64,000 bases of DNA. It comes from an uncultured Paracoccaceae bacterium (GTDB lineage: Bacteria; Pseudomonadota; Alphaproteobacteria; Rhodobacterales; Rhodobacteraceae). The position numbers and the translations under genes are program-made. Location: NCBI GenBank assembly GCA_947503775.1, contig CANNFE010000011.1:38436-102435 (forward strand), given 5' to 3'. Shown piece by piece: positions 9,203 through 18,851 of the stretch. A model generated the notes under the pieces. That model was not told the DNA's origin. It saw nothing but the letters and a program-made list of their open reading frames with translations, and searched no databases. The first letter of the stretch is position 1. Each line of letters starts with the position of its first letter.

Positions 9203-10324
9203 CTACTCGGAAAGCGAGGTCCATTCGCCATTTCCTTGTGATGATGCGACACACGCTTTGATAAAGTCCATGCCCTGCAAACCCGCCTCGAGCCCTGGTA
9301 CGAGGTCCGCGGCATGTGCCTCGCCTCGCAACGCGCCTGCGATTTCTGAATAGAGCGTGGCGAAGGCCTCCAGGTATCCCTCTGGATGTCCAGCGGGGAT
9401 GCGCGTCGCATGATCGCCGACGCCCGCGCCTGCACGGGTCAGCCAGCGTGGGGGGGCGTCAAGGGGCGTCAACTTCATCGTGTTTGGATTTTCCTGGCAC
9501 CACTCCAGGCCCGCCTTGTCGCCATAGATCCGCAGTCGAAGCCCGTTCTCGCAGCCCACCGCGACCTGACTGGCCCAGAGCATGCCGCGCGCGCCTCTCT
9601 CAAACCGAAGAACAATATGTGCGTTGTCGTCAAGTTCCCGCCCCGGGACAAGACTATGCAGGTCGGCGGACAGGGCTGCGGGTGCCTGCCCCGTCACGAA
9701 GCTGAGCAAGTTCAGCGCATGTGTCCCGATGTCTCCAATCGCACCGCCCGCGCCCGATTTTCCAGGGTCCGTGCGCCAAGCGGCCTGCTTTTGCCCCTCG
9801 CCTTCGAGGGGTCGGGCCAACCACCCTTGGGCATATTCCGCCTGCACCACTCGGATAGAACCGAGATCACCACGCGCGACGATGGCGCGGGCTTCGCGGA
9901 TCAGCGGGTAGCCGGTGTAATTATGCGTCAGGAAGAAGGGCGTGCCGGTCCGGCGCACCGCCTCTGCCAACGTCTGGGCCTGATCCATGGTCGCGGTCAG
10001 CGGCTTGTCACAGATCACAGGGATGCCGGCCTCTAAGAAAGCGATGGCGGCGGGCGCGTGCATATGATTTGGCGTGACGATGGCAACGGCGTCAATCCCG
10101 TTGGGATGTTCCGCCTCTCGTGTCGCCATTTCAGCAAAGCTGTCATAGCTCCGATCCGCATCGACGCCCAGTTCGGCTGCCGAGGCATGGCTGCGGGCGG
10201 CGTCGGATGAGAACGCGCCAGCGACAAGCTGCCAATGCCCATCTAACCGAGCGGCCATACGGTGAACGGCGCCGATGAAGGCGCCCTGCCCGCCCCCAAC
10301 CATGCCAAGCTTCAGCGGCCTCAT
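9203..10324 (-). CDS. Gfo/Idh/MocA-family NAD(P)-dependent sugar dehydrogenase
   Basis: 373 residues. It starts MRPLKLGMVGGGQGAFIGAVH, a Rossmann site of the Gfo/Idh/MocA family. It continues with VTPNHMHAPAAIAFLEAG and the family signature CDKPLTATMDQAQ, whose Lys and Pro lie in the active site. The C-terminal domain includes KSGAGGAIGDIGTHALNLL. It oxidises or reduces a sugar or cyclitol, substrate unknown. It is the last gene of the minus-strand sugar-import operon and its start overlaps the isomerase stop, so it is probably coupled to it. Together the two enzymes suggest keto-sugar or inositol-like catabolism, which is inference. Confidence 0.88.
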   Translation of the reverse strand: MRPLKLGMVGGGQGAFIGAVHRMAARLDGHWQLVAGAFSSDAARSHASAAELGVDADRSYDSFAEMATREAEHPNGIDAVAIVTPNHMHAPAAIAFLEAGIPVICDKPLTATMDQAQTLAEAVRRTGTPFFLTHNYTGYPLIREARAIVARGDLGSIRVVQAEYAQGWLARPLEGEGQKQAAWRTDPGKSGAGGAIGDIGTHALNLLSFVTGQAPAALSADLHSLVPGRELDDNAHIVLRFERGARGMLWASQVAVGCENGLRLRIYGDKAGLEWCQENPNTMKLTPLDAPPRWLTRAGAGVGDHATRIPAGHPEGYLEAFATLYSEIAGALRGEAHAADLVPGLEAGLQGMDFIKACVASSQGNGEWTSLSE

Positions 10325-11382
10325 ATGGGAAGCCCAAGCATCTTACGATTGCGGACTGTATCCGTCTGCGCCCCAGCAAAGTCGTCGAACGCCTTGTCGG
10401 TCACGTCGATGATGTGACCCGCAATGAAGGGCGCGCCTTCGGCGGCCCCTTGTTCAGGGGATTTCAGGCAGCATTCCCATTCCAACACCGCCCAGCTGTC
10501 ATACTCATATTGGGCGAGCTTGGAAAAGATGCCCGCAAAGTCAATCTGCCCGTCGCCAAGTGATCTGAACCGTCCGGCGCGTTCGGTCCAGCCGGCATAG
10601 CCGGAATAGACGCCCTGGCGGCCGGTCGGGTTGAATTCGGCATCCTTGACGTGAAAGGCGCGGATACGGTCGTGGTAGAGGTCGATGAACTGCAAATAGT
10701 CGAGTTGTTGCAGAAGGAAGTGCGAAGGGTCGTAATTGATTGCGGCGCGCGGATGTCGGTCCAGGGCGTCGAGAAACCTCTCCCATGTCGCGCCGTCAAA
10801 GACGTCTTCACCGGGATGGATTTCATAAGCGACATCGACACCATGATCTTCATAGACATCAAGGATCGGACGCCACCGTTTGGCCAACTCTTCAAATGCT
10901 TCCTCGATCAGACCTGAGGGGCGCTGTGGCCAAGGATAAAGGTATGGAAAGGCCAATGAGCCGGTAAAGCTAACAGACACGTCAAGTCCAAGGTTGCGAG
11001 AGGCTTTGGCGGCAAGCTTCATCTGATCCACGGCCCAGGCCTGTCGCGCGGCGGGTCTGCCGTGGACATCTGCCGGGGCGAAAGCATCAAACGCCAGATC
11101 ATAGGCGGGGTGAACGGCAACAAGCTGGCCCTGTAGATGGGTTGACAGTTCAGTGATTTCTACGCCCGCGTTCGTGCAGATGCCCTTGACCTCATCGCAG
11201 TAGGTCTGGCTTTCGGCTGCCAGTTTCAGATCGAACAACCGGGCATCAAATGTCGGGATCTGCACGCCCTTATAGCCGAGCCCAGCAGCCCATCGAGTGA
11301 TCGCCTCAAGGCTCTCAAACGGCGCGACATCATCGGCGAATTGAGCAAGAAAGAGGCCGGGGCCTTTCATGGTGGTCGCCAT
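10321..11382 (-). CDS. Sugar phosphate isomerase/epimerase-type TIM barrel
   Basis: 353 residues of the xylose-isomerase-like AP-endonuclease-2 family. Visible features are GLGYKGVQIPTFDARLFDL, AYEIHPGEDVFDG, INYDPSHFLLQQLDY, FHVKDAEF and WAVLEWECCLK, which supply the Glu/Asp/His metal ligands of this fold. It probably isomerises or epimerises the imported sugar or its oxidised product. It lies between the binding protein and the dehydrogenase of the same operon, with a strong hairpin separating it from the binding-protein gene. The substrate cannot be read from sequence. Confidence 0.85.
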   Translation of the reverse strand: MATTMKGPGLFLAQFADDVAPFESLEAITRWAAGLGYKGVQIPTFDARLFDLKLAAESQTYCDEVKGICTNAGVEITELSTHLQGQLVAVHPAYDLAFDAFAPADVHGRPAARQAWAVDQMKLAAKASRNLGLDVSVSFTGSLAFPYLYPWPQRPSGLIEEAFEELAKRWRPILDVYEDHGVDVAYEIHPGEDVFDGATWERFLDALDRHPRAAINYDPSHFLLQQLDYLQFIDLYHDRIRAFHVKDAEFNPTGRQGVYSGYAGWTERAGRFRSLGDGQIDFAGIFSKLAQYEYDSWAVLEWECCLKSPEQGAAEGAPFIAGHIIDVTDKAFDDFAGAQTDTVRNRKMLGLPI

Positions 11383-11410
11383 GGCATTTCCCTTTCACAA
11401 ATTGAAATGT

Positions 11411-11440
11411 CCGGGCCGCGATCTGGATGCTGCGGCCCGA
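11411..11440 (-). terminator. Intercistronic hairpin after the sugar-binding protein gene
   Basis: CGGGCCGC (11412-11419) and GCGGCCCG (11432-11439) form a perfect 8-bp stem with a 12-nt loop. No T-tract follows in the direction of transcription, so it is more likely a partial attenuator or mRNA-end stabiliser than a true terminator. Such hairpins often keep binding-protein levels above those of downstream genes. Confidence 0.5.
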
Positions 11441-11454
11441 ACGGGGAAGTCGCC

Positions 11455-12393
11455 CTAGTAAGGCGAGTCCGGGAAGTAGAACGCAGCCGCGTTGTCTGCC
11501 GTGATGAGCGGCGACGCCAGGTTGAACGTCCCTTCAACCGGCCCGTTCGACATGAAGCGGGCAACGGTCAGATCAATCGCCGTAGCGATCATCGACGGCG
11601 GATAGAGCACCGTGGCCGGAATGGAGGCGTCGCCCTCAGCCACGCCCTGGATGACCGCGGATGCACCGCCGCCACCGACGAGGAACATCTCATCCTCGCG
11701 CCCGGCTTCGCGGATCGCTTCGAGCGCCCCCAGCGCCATGTCATCATCAGCCGCCCAAACGGCGTCGATTTCAGGGAAACGCACCAGGTAGTCCTGCATG
11801 ACCTCAAACGCGTCGTCGCGGGACCAGTTGGCATGTTCGGCTGCCATCAGGTCCACATCCGACCCGGCGATCGCTTCTTCAAATCCTTGCATCCGCTGGT
11901 CGTCGATCACGGTGGGGATACCGCGCATGGCGACAACCTGGCCCGCGCCGTCCAGCGCATCAACCATGTATTCCCCGGCTGAACGGCCAAAGCCTACATT
12001 GTCGCCAGCGACATAGATGTTCTGGATCGACGGATCGGTCAGACCGCGGTCAACCACAGTGATGAATGCACCGCTGTCGGCCACTTGGGCAACCGGATCC
12101 GTCAGCGGATCGGATTCAAATGGTAGGATGACCAACGCATCGATGTTCTGCACTGCCACAAGGTCTTCGAGGGCGTTCGCCTGTTCAGTCGCAGAGCTGG
12201 CCGTGACAATAATGACGTCCAGGCCTTCATGTGCGGCTTCCAGACGACGCTCCGCTTCGGCGGCGTGCCAGTTCAGGCCACCGGCCCAGCCGTGAGTTGC
12301 GGCTGGAATGGATACGCCGATCGTCACATCCTCGGCATTTGCTGCTGTGGCTGTGATCGCAATCGCCGCCACTGTGGTAAACAAGCTTTTCAT
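11455..12393 (-). CDS. Sugar ABC transporter periplasmic binding protein
   Basis: 312 residues from the ATG at 12393, which follows a strong GGGAGGAGA ribosome site. MKSLFTTVAAIAITATAANA is a Sec signal peptide cleaved before EDVTIGVS. The mature protein is a type-1 periplasmic binding fold of the ribose/xylose class: GVSIPAATHGWAGGLNWHA, DALVILPFESDPL, VVDRGL, GMRGIP-type turns and VWAADDDMALGALEAIREAG. It captures a monosaccharide or cyclitol for the adjoining permease and ATPase. The open frame extends upstream in antisense to the permease, but that extension is not real. Confidence 0.9.
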   Translation of the reverse strand: MKSLFTTVAAIAITATAANAEDVTIGVSIPAATHGWAGGLNWHAAEAERRLEAAHEGLDVIIVTASSATEQANALEDLVAVQNIDALVILPFESDPLTDPVAQVADSGAFITVVDRGLTDPSIQNIYVAGDNVGFGRSAGEYMVDALDGAGQVVAMRGIPTVIDDQRMQGFEEAIAGSDVDLMAAEHANWSRDDAFEVMQDYLVRFPEIDAVWAADDDMALGALEAIREAGREDEMFLVGGGGASAVIQGVAEGDASIPATVLYPPSMIATAIDLTVARFMSNGPVEGTFNLASPLITADNAAAFYFPDSPY

Positions 12394-12422
12394 GGGTCTC
12401 CTCCCGGTTGGTATGCTTGGTC

Positions 12423-13427
12423 TTAGGATCTGCGGCCGAGCCCGCGTTGCAGGAACACGGCCGCGATGACTATGACGCCTTGCACAGCGCCGTTGAGGTA
12501 GTTCGAAATCAGATCGGTAAGGTTCAGGATGTTCCCGATCAGCGTCAGGATCAGCGCGCCCGCGATGGTGCCGCCGATCCGGCCATAGCCGCCCTTCAGG
12601 AGTGTGCCGCCGATGATGACGGCGGCAATCGCCTCCAACTCCCACAGAACACCGGTTGTGGCAGATGCGGACCCCAGACGCGGAACGTAGACGATGGTGG
12701 CAAGGGCCACGCAGGCCCCCTGGATCATAAAGGCATAAACCTTAATCCGGTCGGTGTTAATCGCCGAATAACGGGCCACGTCCTCGTTCGCTCCGACCGA
12801 CTGGACATGGCGGCCGAAGGCGGTGTTGTTGAGAACCAGCCACCCCAGGAACGCAGCAAGAGCAAACAGCAGAACAGGTAAAGGCAGACCAAAGACGTCA
12901 CCGTAATAGACCGGCCGGTAAAGCGCCCGCACATCGCGGTCGAGGCTCAGCGTGCCGCCGTCGGCCAGATAGGTCACAAGGCTGCGGTAGATGCCCATGG
13001 TACCGAGTGTGACGATAAACGCCTCAATACCGCCACGCGTGATCAGAATACCGTTGAGCCACCCCGCAGCAGACCCGATCAGTGCACCGGCCAGAATACC
13101 GGCTACCACAATCAGCCAGATCATATCCGTGAGACTTAGCATCCAATTCATCAGCATGATCATGACACCGGCGGTAAAGGCCGCCATTGATCCGACGCTG
13201 AGGTCAATCCCACCGGCCGAGATCACAAAGGTCGCGCCAATGGCGATGATCCCGATAAAGGCTGACCGGGTCAGAATGTTGAGCAGGTTACCGGACGATA
13301 GAAAGTTCTCGTTCAGGAGGCTGCCAATGATCAGCAGCACAACCAGTGCGGCGAGCGGCCCGAATGTCTTCCAGTCGAGGTGAGTGAGTGGCCCGGATTT
13401 CATCGGGTCTACGTTTTGATCGGTCAT
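12423..13427 (-). CDS. Sugar ABC transporter permease (RbsC-like)
   Basis: 334 residues, largely hydrophobic with about eight to ten membrane segments. Family features are FLSSGNLLNILTRSAFIGIIAIGATFVISAGGIDLSVGSM near the N-terminus and LEAIAAVIIGGTLLKGGYGRIGGT near the C-terminus, the conserved stretches of the RbsC/XylH family. It forms the inner-membrane channel of the importer. It lies between the ATPase (9-base gap) and the binding protein (29-base gap) in one operon. Confidence 0.92.
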   Translation of the reverse strand: MTDQNVDPMKSGPLTHLDWKTFGPLAALVVLLIIGSLLNENFLSSGNLLNILTRSAFIGIIAIGATFVISAGGIDLSVGSMAAFTAGVMIMLMNWMLSLTDMIWLIVVAGILAGALIGSAAGWLNGILITRGGIEAFIVTLGTMGIYRSLVTYLADGGTLSLDRDVRALYRPVYYGDVFGLPLPVLLFALAAFLGWLVLNNTAFGRHVQSVGANEDVARYSAINTDRIKVYAFMIQGACVALATIVYVPRLGSASATTGVLWELEAIAAVIIGGTLLKGGYGRIGGTIAGALILTLIGNILNLTDLISNYLNGAVQGVIVIAAVFLQRGLGRRS

Positions 13428-13436
13428 CGTGTCCCC

Positions 13437-14951
13437 TTAGGCCGCATCGGCAGGTACCAGGCCCGACGCATGGCGCATGATCATTTCTTCATTGATGTCA
13501 GCACCCGACAGGCACCCCGTAATCGCGCCCTCATGCATGACCACAACGCGGTGGCTCAGTCCGATGATTTCAGGCAGTTCAGATGACAGGACGATCACTC
13601 CCCGCCCTTGGGCCGCCAGATCCGCGATAAAGCCATAGATTTGCGCCTTTGCACCGACATCAATTCCGCGTGTCGGTTCGTCGATGATGATCACTTGTGG
13701 ATCGGCCTCCAGGGTTTTGGCCAGCAGCAGCTTTTGCTGATTGCCGCCCGACAGGCTGCCCGCCGTCAGTTTGGATGAGGCCGCACGCAGATCGACCGCC
13801 CGCGTTCCCGAGTCGTACGCGGCGCGTTCAGCCTTGCGGTCGATAAAGGGGGTTGCGAATTTATCGAGCGCAAACAGCGAGAAATTCCAGACAAGATCGT
13901 TGCCCAGCAGCAGGCCTTTGCCCTTGCGGTCTTTTGTGAGGTAAGCAACGCCATTCGCCTTGGAATGGGCCACGCTGTCAAACGCACAGGTTTCGCCATT
14001 CAAACGCAGTGCGCCGTCACGCATCGGATGCAAGCCAATTATCGCCTCCATCAACGCGGTCCGCCCTGCCCCTTGCAGCCCTGCAAATCCAAGGACTTCA
14101 CCCCGCCTAAGATCAAAGGTCGCCTGCCGCACACCCTGTGCCGCGACCCCTTTCACCTCCAGCAGTATGTCATCGGAGGGTTCAGGCATGTTCGGATAGA
14201 AACCCGACAATTCCCGCCCGACCATCATACGCGCCATATCATCCGGGCTGACCCCGGCAGCCGGGATTGTGGTCACATGACTGCCATCGCGCAGCACGGT
14301 GATCCGGTCGGCGATTTCCTCAACCTCACCAAGCTTGTGCGAGATAAAGACGATCCCCACACCCTCGGCCTTCAGGCGCGCGATCAATGCAAAGAGGGAG
14401 GCGGTCTCAGCCTTTGTCAAAACAGCGGTTGGTTCATCCAGAAACAACACACGTGCCTTGCGCGACATGGCCTTTGCGATCTCGACCATCTGTTTGTCGG
14501 CCACAGCAAGACACGCCACCTGTGCGGTCGCCGGTGCAGTACAGTTCAGCTGGTCCAGCAATGACCGCGCCTCAAGCCGCATCGCTGTTTTGTCAAGAAA
14601 CCAGCTCTTGCGCCGTTCCCGCCCAAGAAAGATGTTTTCCTCGACCGTGCGAAGTTCTGCGAGGTTGAATTCCTGGTGGATCAGAACGATTCCTGCCGCC
14701 TCAGCGTCTCCAACGCTGTCGAAGGATATAACGTCGCCATCCACAGCAATCGTTCCTGCGCTTGGGCGAACGAGACCCGATAGCATTTTGACCAAGGTCG
14801 ATTTGCCCGCCCCGTTTTCACCCAGTAGCGCGTGGACCTCTCCCGCCCGTATGTCAAAATCGACACCGTGCAGGGCCTCGACCGGCCCATAGGACTTGCG
14901 CAGACCCGTCCCCTTGAGCAGCACTTCTGTTTTGGCCGTATCTGACGCCAT
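13437..14951 (-). CDS. Sugar ABC transporter ATP-binding protein (RbsA-like)
   Basis: 504 residues with two fused nucleotide-binding domains, as in RbsA/MglA/XylG. The first has Walker A GENGAGKSTLVK and Walker B LFLDEPTAVL. The second has a degenerate Walker A (GLQGAGRTALME), a signature SLSGGNQQKLLLAKTLE and Walker B IIIDEPTRGIDVG. That pattern of one canonical and one degenerate domain is normal for this family. It is the first gene of the operon; the ATG at 14951 follows a GGGGAGGA ribosome site, and upstream lie the candidate LacI operators. Confidence 0.93.
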   Translation of the reverse strand: MASDTAKTEVLLKGTGLRKSYGPVEALHGVDFDIRAGEVHALLGENGAGKSTLVKMLSGLVRPSAGTIAVDGDVISFDSVGDAEAAGIVLIHQEFNLAELRTVEENIFLGRERRKSWFLDKTAMRLEARSLLDQLNCTAPATAQVACLAVADKQMVEIAKAMSRKARVLFLDEPTAVLTKAETASLFALIARLKAEGVGIVFISHKLGEVEEIADRITVLRDGSHVTTIPAAGVSPDDMARMMVGRELSGFYPNMPEPSDDILLEVKGVAAQGVRQATFDLRRGEVLGFAGLQGAGRTALMEAIIGLHPMRDGALRLNGETCAFDSVAHSKANGVAYLTKDRKGKGLLLGNDLVWNFSLFALDKFATPFIDRKAERAAYDSGTRAVDLRAASSKLTAGSLSGGNQQKLLLAKTLEADPQVIIIDEPTRGIDVGAKAQIYGFIADLAAQGRGVIVLSSELPEIIGLSHRVVVMHEGAITGCLSGADINEEMIMRHASGLVPADAA

Positions 14952-14972
14952 ATCCTCCCCTTGAGCACCGGA

Positions 14973-15020
14973 TGTAATCCTTTACATTTAATGTAATGCT
15001 TTACATTTTGATCTGTAAAG
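14973..15020. promoter_or_regulatory. Tandem LacI-type operators between the sugar operon and its regulator
   Basis: Two near-identical imperfect palindromes, TGTAATCCTTTACA (14973-14986) and TGTAATGCTTTACA (14992-15005), lie 19 bp apart in the divergent intergenic region, with a further half-site TGTAAAG at 15014. The form TGTAA-(4)-TTACA matches LacI-family operators. They sit just upstream of the ATPase gene on one side and the LacI gene on the other, so they probably repress the operon and perhaps the regulator. The binding protein is inferred from position. Confidence 0.65.
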
Positions 15021-15075
15021 AAGAGAATGTGGCTTTGCGCATGGCTGACTAAGCTGTTGATACAAAGGGAATTGG

Positions 15076-16098
15076 ATGAAAAAACGCGCAACAATTGGCG
15101 ATGTTGCCCGCCTGGCCGGAGTTTCCACGGCGACCGTCAGCCGGGTAATCCACACGCCCGACCTCGTGTCCGATTCGACGCGTAAGGCGGTTCACGGCGC
15201 GATCAATCAAACGAACTACACACTCAACCTCGCGGCGCGAAATCTACGACAGCAGCGATCAAACGCCATCGTCGTTCTGGTCCCGGATATTGGCAACACG
15301 TTCTTCTCCGAAATCCTTGCCGGGATCGAAAGGGTCGCCTCTGCTACGGGCAAGACCATCCTGATTGGTCACACAGCCCATTCGTTGCTGCGCGAGGAAA
15401 AATATCTCGATGCTCTACTCAACAGCCAGGCCGACGGGGCTCTGCTGTTGAATGGTCACCTGCCCGACGTGGTCGCGGACAAAGTGCGGAAGACGCCGCG
15501 AAATCGCTTGCCAATCGTCTCGGTGTCGGAAGCACTGGCCGACCAGATCGTGCCCCATGTGGGCATCGACAATGTGAGCGCGGCACAGACGGCCACTCAG
15601 TATCTTTTGGATCATGGCCATCGCCGGATCCTCCATCTGCGCGGCCCCCACAGCAACATCCTGACACGTCAGCGCCTTGCAGGATACAGACGCGCAATGA
15701 AGGCTGCAGATCTCGAGGTGTCGCAGGAAATGGTCCTTGACGGGACCTTTACAATCGAAAGCGGCATCGCCGCTGCCGCGACCCTGATCGAACGAGGAAC
15801 CCTGCCAGATGCCGTCTTCTGCGCGAACGACGAAATGGCGATCGGGCTTATGTCACATCTTGCCACCCATGGCACACGGATTCCGCAGGATCTGTCTGTT
15901 GTCGGCTTCGATAACATCGCCTTTTCGGGAACAGCCCAGCCTGCGCTGACAACGATCCATCAGCCCCGCGGAGAGATCGGCGAGCGCGCGACGGAAATCC
16001 TGCTTGGATTGATCGACGGCGATACTCAGTTTGACGATATTGTAGAAACCCTGCCTGCACACCTCGTTGAAAGAGGCAGTGTCGCCAGGCACAATTAG
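15076..16098 (+). CDS. LacI-family transcriptional regulator of the sugar operon
   Basis: 340 residues. The N-terminal helix-turn-helix is ATIGDVARLAGVSTATVSRVIH, followed by the hinge region LNLAARNLRQQRSNAIVVLVPD. The rest is a periplasmic-binding-protein-like effector domain (IDNVSAAQTATQYLLDHGHRRI, CANDEMAIGLMSHL, VVGFDNIAFS). It is divergent from the sugar importer operon and most probably represses it until the transported sugar binds. Confidence 0.92.
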   Translation: MKKRATIGDVARLAGVSTATVSRVIHTPDLVSDSTRKAVHGAINQTNYTLNLAARNLRQQRSNAIVVLVPDIGNTFFSEILAGIERVASATGKTILIGHTAHSLLREEKYLDALLNSQADGALLLNGHLPDVVADKVRKTPRNRLPIVSVSEALADQIVPHVGIDNVSAAQTATQYLLDHGHRRILHLRGPHSNILTRQRLAGYRRAMKAADLEVSQEMVLDGTFTIESGIAAAATLIERGTLPDAVFCANDEMAIGLMSHLATHGTRIPQDLSVVGFDNIAFSGTAQPALTTIHQPRGEIGERATEILLGLIDGDTQFDDIVETLPAHLVERGSVARHN

Positions 16099-16330
16099 TC
16101 TTTCGCGTATCGTCGCCTTCAAAGATGAAAAAGGGGCAATTTCAACGAATTCCTCGTTCAATCGGCCGCGGTATTAGACCCCTCCGACCAGGCAACATCG
16201 CAGCGGCTTTTCAAGAGGAAAGACTTTAGGGCCTTATGATCGTGACCGCATAACGGCATATTCCGTTGAAAAACCTTCCTTGATCGCGTGGCAAGTCCCT
16301 GATGCAATTTGTCCTGTAGGGGGATTGGCG

Positions 16331-17694
16331 ATGACGGGACGGAGGCAGGAAGCGCAGGCGAAGCTCTCTCATGAGTTTTCGCCTGAGGATCATGCCTCGC
16401 AAAACCACTTGCTTCGATCGAGTGATCGCTTCGTTGATCTGAGTGTCACCCGCGTCCATCTGGCGGAATTTTACAGCCACACCGGTCGTCCTTCCGTGAA
16501 CCCCGAGCTACTGATCCGCATGCCGCTGGCTGAGTATTATTTTGGCCTCCGGTCTGAGCGGCGGCTGTGCGAGGAGGTGCTTTTGAACCTTGTCTATCGT
16601 TGGTTCTGCCGTCTCGATCTGAATGATCGGGTGCCGGATCACTCAACGTTTTCGAAGAACCGACACGGCCGTCTCCGCGAGAGTGAGTTGCTCCGGCTTC
16701 TGCTTGAAACGACAGTGGCACGGTGCATCGATGAGGATCTCGTCAGCGGTCAGCGCATGGCCATTGATGCCAGCCTGATCGAGGCTGATGCGAACAAACA
16801 GAACTTGGCTCCCGGAGGAAGTTTGGGGCCCGACGCGCGTCGATCCCGCAAATGTACCCCGGGCATTTCGTGAGTATCTCGACACGCTGGGCGAGGCCGC
16901 CGGCGAGGTGCAGCCCAACTTCACATCCAATTCCAATCCGGCGGGCCAGTGGACGGCAGCCCGTAAACGGCCTTGATTCTTCAGCTATTCCGAAAATCAC
17001 CTGATCGCCACAGACCATCGCGCTATCGTTGATATCGAAGCCATCAGATCAATCCGGCAGGCGGAGGTTGGCTCGACCAAGACGATGCCGAACCGCGGGA
17101 GGACAAAATTCGACCTGCACCCCAGACGGCTGATCGCCGATATAACTTACGGCACCGGGCCGCTTCTTGGCTAGCTGGTCGACCGCAAGATCGCGCCGCA
17201 TATCCTTGTCTTCGACAAGTCCGGCCGCAAAGATTGGACATGGGCGCAGACGAACCTCAATGGGATGCCGAGAACGACCAGTATATCTGCCCCGAAGGAC
17301 ATGCGCTGAAGCAATTACGGCACACTACTCTGACCCGAAACGCGGTCCGATCCGCAAGAATACAGGGCACTATCGCGCCTTGAAGAACATTTGTCAGCTT
17401 TGCCCTTCCAAAGCCAAGTGCTGACTAAACACCGATGCCCGAAAGATCGGCCGAGAAGAACATGAAGACGCCCTCCAGATTGCCCGCGACATCGCAAAGA
17501 CCCGCCGGTACGACATCTGGATGAAGCCGAGAAAGAAGGTCGAGATGCTCTTCGCCCACCTCAAACGCATCCTCAGCTAGGGACGCCTACGATTACGCGG
17601 CCCATGCGGTGCAAACGACAAATTCCTCCTGGCCGGCACCGCGCAGAAGCTGAAGAAACTGGCGAAGATCTTTCCTGCACCACAGCAAACGTAG
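16331..17694 (+). pseudogene. IS1182-type transposase remnant
   Basis: The first 180 codons from the ATG at 16331 (MTGRRQEAQAKLSHEFSPED) read as an IS1182-group transposase: DRFVDLSVTRVHLAEFYS, SERRLCEEVLLNLVYRWFCR, DHSTFSKNRHGR and the DDE-region AIDASLIEADANKQ. A frameshift near 16820 is followed by VPRAFREYLDTLGEAA, several stops, and later pieces such as SNYGTLL and GPCGANDKFLLAGTAQKLKKLAK, ending at a TAG at 17692-17694. Multiple frameshifts and nonsense codons make it inactive. Terminal inverted repeats were not identified. Confidence 0.85.
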
Positions 17695-18047
17695 AAAACC
17701 CGACCAGTAAGGCCTTCACCCTCAGTTCAGCATACCACTTTCTGTACGCGCAACACGTTGTTTCTCCACAGAATCGACGGGGAGCGCGAGTTCGTCGAGG
17801 TTACAAAGGTTTGGGACGATCCCAAGAAAGCGGACCTTCGCTGCGCGGGGAAATCTTGCTCTGAGATTGAATTTTGCACCCCGAAGAAGCCACGACTAGA
17901 TCCACGCTTGTCGCCCACAAAAACCTTGCTGTCATCGGCCTCGCAAACTTAGATCTTTCAATCTCACTAAGGCGCGTATTCTGCAGGGAGCGCGTTGCGG
18001 GAGCCTTCGGTCTTGCTTGTTGATCGCGCTTGTCATGCCGAGGAAAT
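17695..18047 (+). other. Gap with no recognised gene
   Basis: About 350 bases between the IS1182 remnant and phnF. A 64-codon open frame at 17758-17952 shows no known motif. I see no clear promoter or terminator; it may include the lost right end of the insertion sequence. Confidence 0.4.
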
Positions 18048-18758
18048 TCAGGCGTCCCCCATGATCAGGGTGACCCGGTCAGCTGCAAACCAAGTTCTAC
18101 CGAATTCGACGGGATTGCCTGTCGCATCGACGTTAATGCCCACCGATCGCAGCAAGGGATCTCCAACAGGAAGCTCCAACACTGCCGCATGCGTTTTTGA
18201 GGCCGCCTTGGCGGTGATTTCCGTCGATTTGCGTGTGTAGTCCGGCACGCCTTGCAAGGCCAATGCGACGGTCACCGATCCTTGGTCCGCGAGAGATGCC
18301 AGCAGGTCGGGAAAGCGGGCCGCTGGAAAAACGGAACAGAACAGAGCAAGGGGCGCCCCGTCCGAAAGGCTGAGGCCTTCGTACACGTGAACCGCCTCCG
18401 TCTTGTTCAGGCGCAGGGCGCTCGCCTCCTGCTTGTTGGCTCCGCGCGTCTCCAGTGACAGGATGCGGCGCTCTGGTACGCGACCGGCTTCCGTCAGGTT
18501 CTGCCGAAACCGCGTGCGGCGGCCGATGCGATAGGGCGTTGGAACGTGCCGCACGAACACGCCCGCCCCCCTGCGCGCGAAGACGATATTCTGCTCCGCC
18601 ATGTCGGCAATGGCCCGACGCACCGTGTGACGGTTCACGCCGAACCGCTCGGCCAACTGCGCTTCGGTGGGGAGGCGTTGGCCGGGCGGATAATGGCCTT
18701 CGCTGATGTCACGAACCAGCGTATCCCGAATGGCTGTCCAAAGGGTGGAACGTCCCAT
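18048..18758 (-). CDS. phnF: PhnF, GntR-family regulator of phosphonate genes
   Basis: 236 residues of the GntR/HutC class. The N-terminal winged helix reads YPPGQRLPTEAQLAERFGVNRHTVRRAIADMAEQ. The effector domain begins near residue 80 and includes VYEGLSLSDGAPLALFCSVFPA and RSVGINVDATGNPVEFGRTWFAADRV, as in PhnF regulators of C-P lyase operons. It is divergent from phnG with 93 bases between the starts, and probably represses that operon, and possibly itself, in response to a phosphonate or phosphate metabolite. Confidence 0.9.
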   Translation of the reverse strand: MGRSTLWTAIRDTLVRDISEGHYPPGQRLPTEAQLAERFGVNRHTVRRAIADMAEQNIVFARRGAGVFVRHVPTPYRIGRRTRFRQNLTEAGRVPERRILSLETRGANKQEASALRLNKTEAVHVYEGLSLSDGAPLALFCSVFPAARFPDLLASLADQGSVTVALALQGVPDYTRKSTEITAKAASKTHAAVLELPVGDPLLRSVGINVDATGNPVEFGRTWFAADRVTLIMGDA

Positions 18759-18816
18759 GTCATCAAACTTTCACTCAACAAGGCTTGCGCCGACGCCGGA
18801 TTCGACAGTAGCACTT

Positions 18817-18831
18817 TTGTATAGTTGTATA
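18817..18831. promoter_or_regulatory. Candidate PhnF operator / phnG promoter region
   Basis: A direct repeat TTGTATA at 18817-18823 and 18825-18831 sits between the divergent phnF and phnG starts. GntR/HutC regulators typically bind AT-rich GT-TATA-AC type sites, so this is a reasonable operator. The TATA-rich stretch could equally be a -10 element. Assignment rests on position and composition only. Confidence 0.4.
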
Positions 18832-18851
18832 AAAACCGACAAGTCCGCAAG

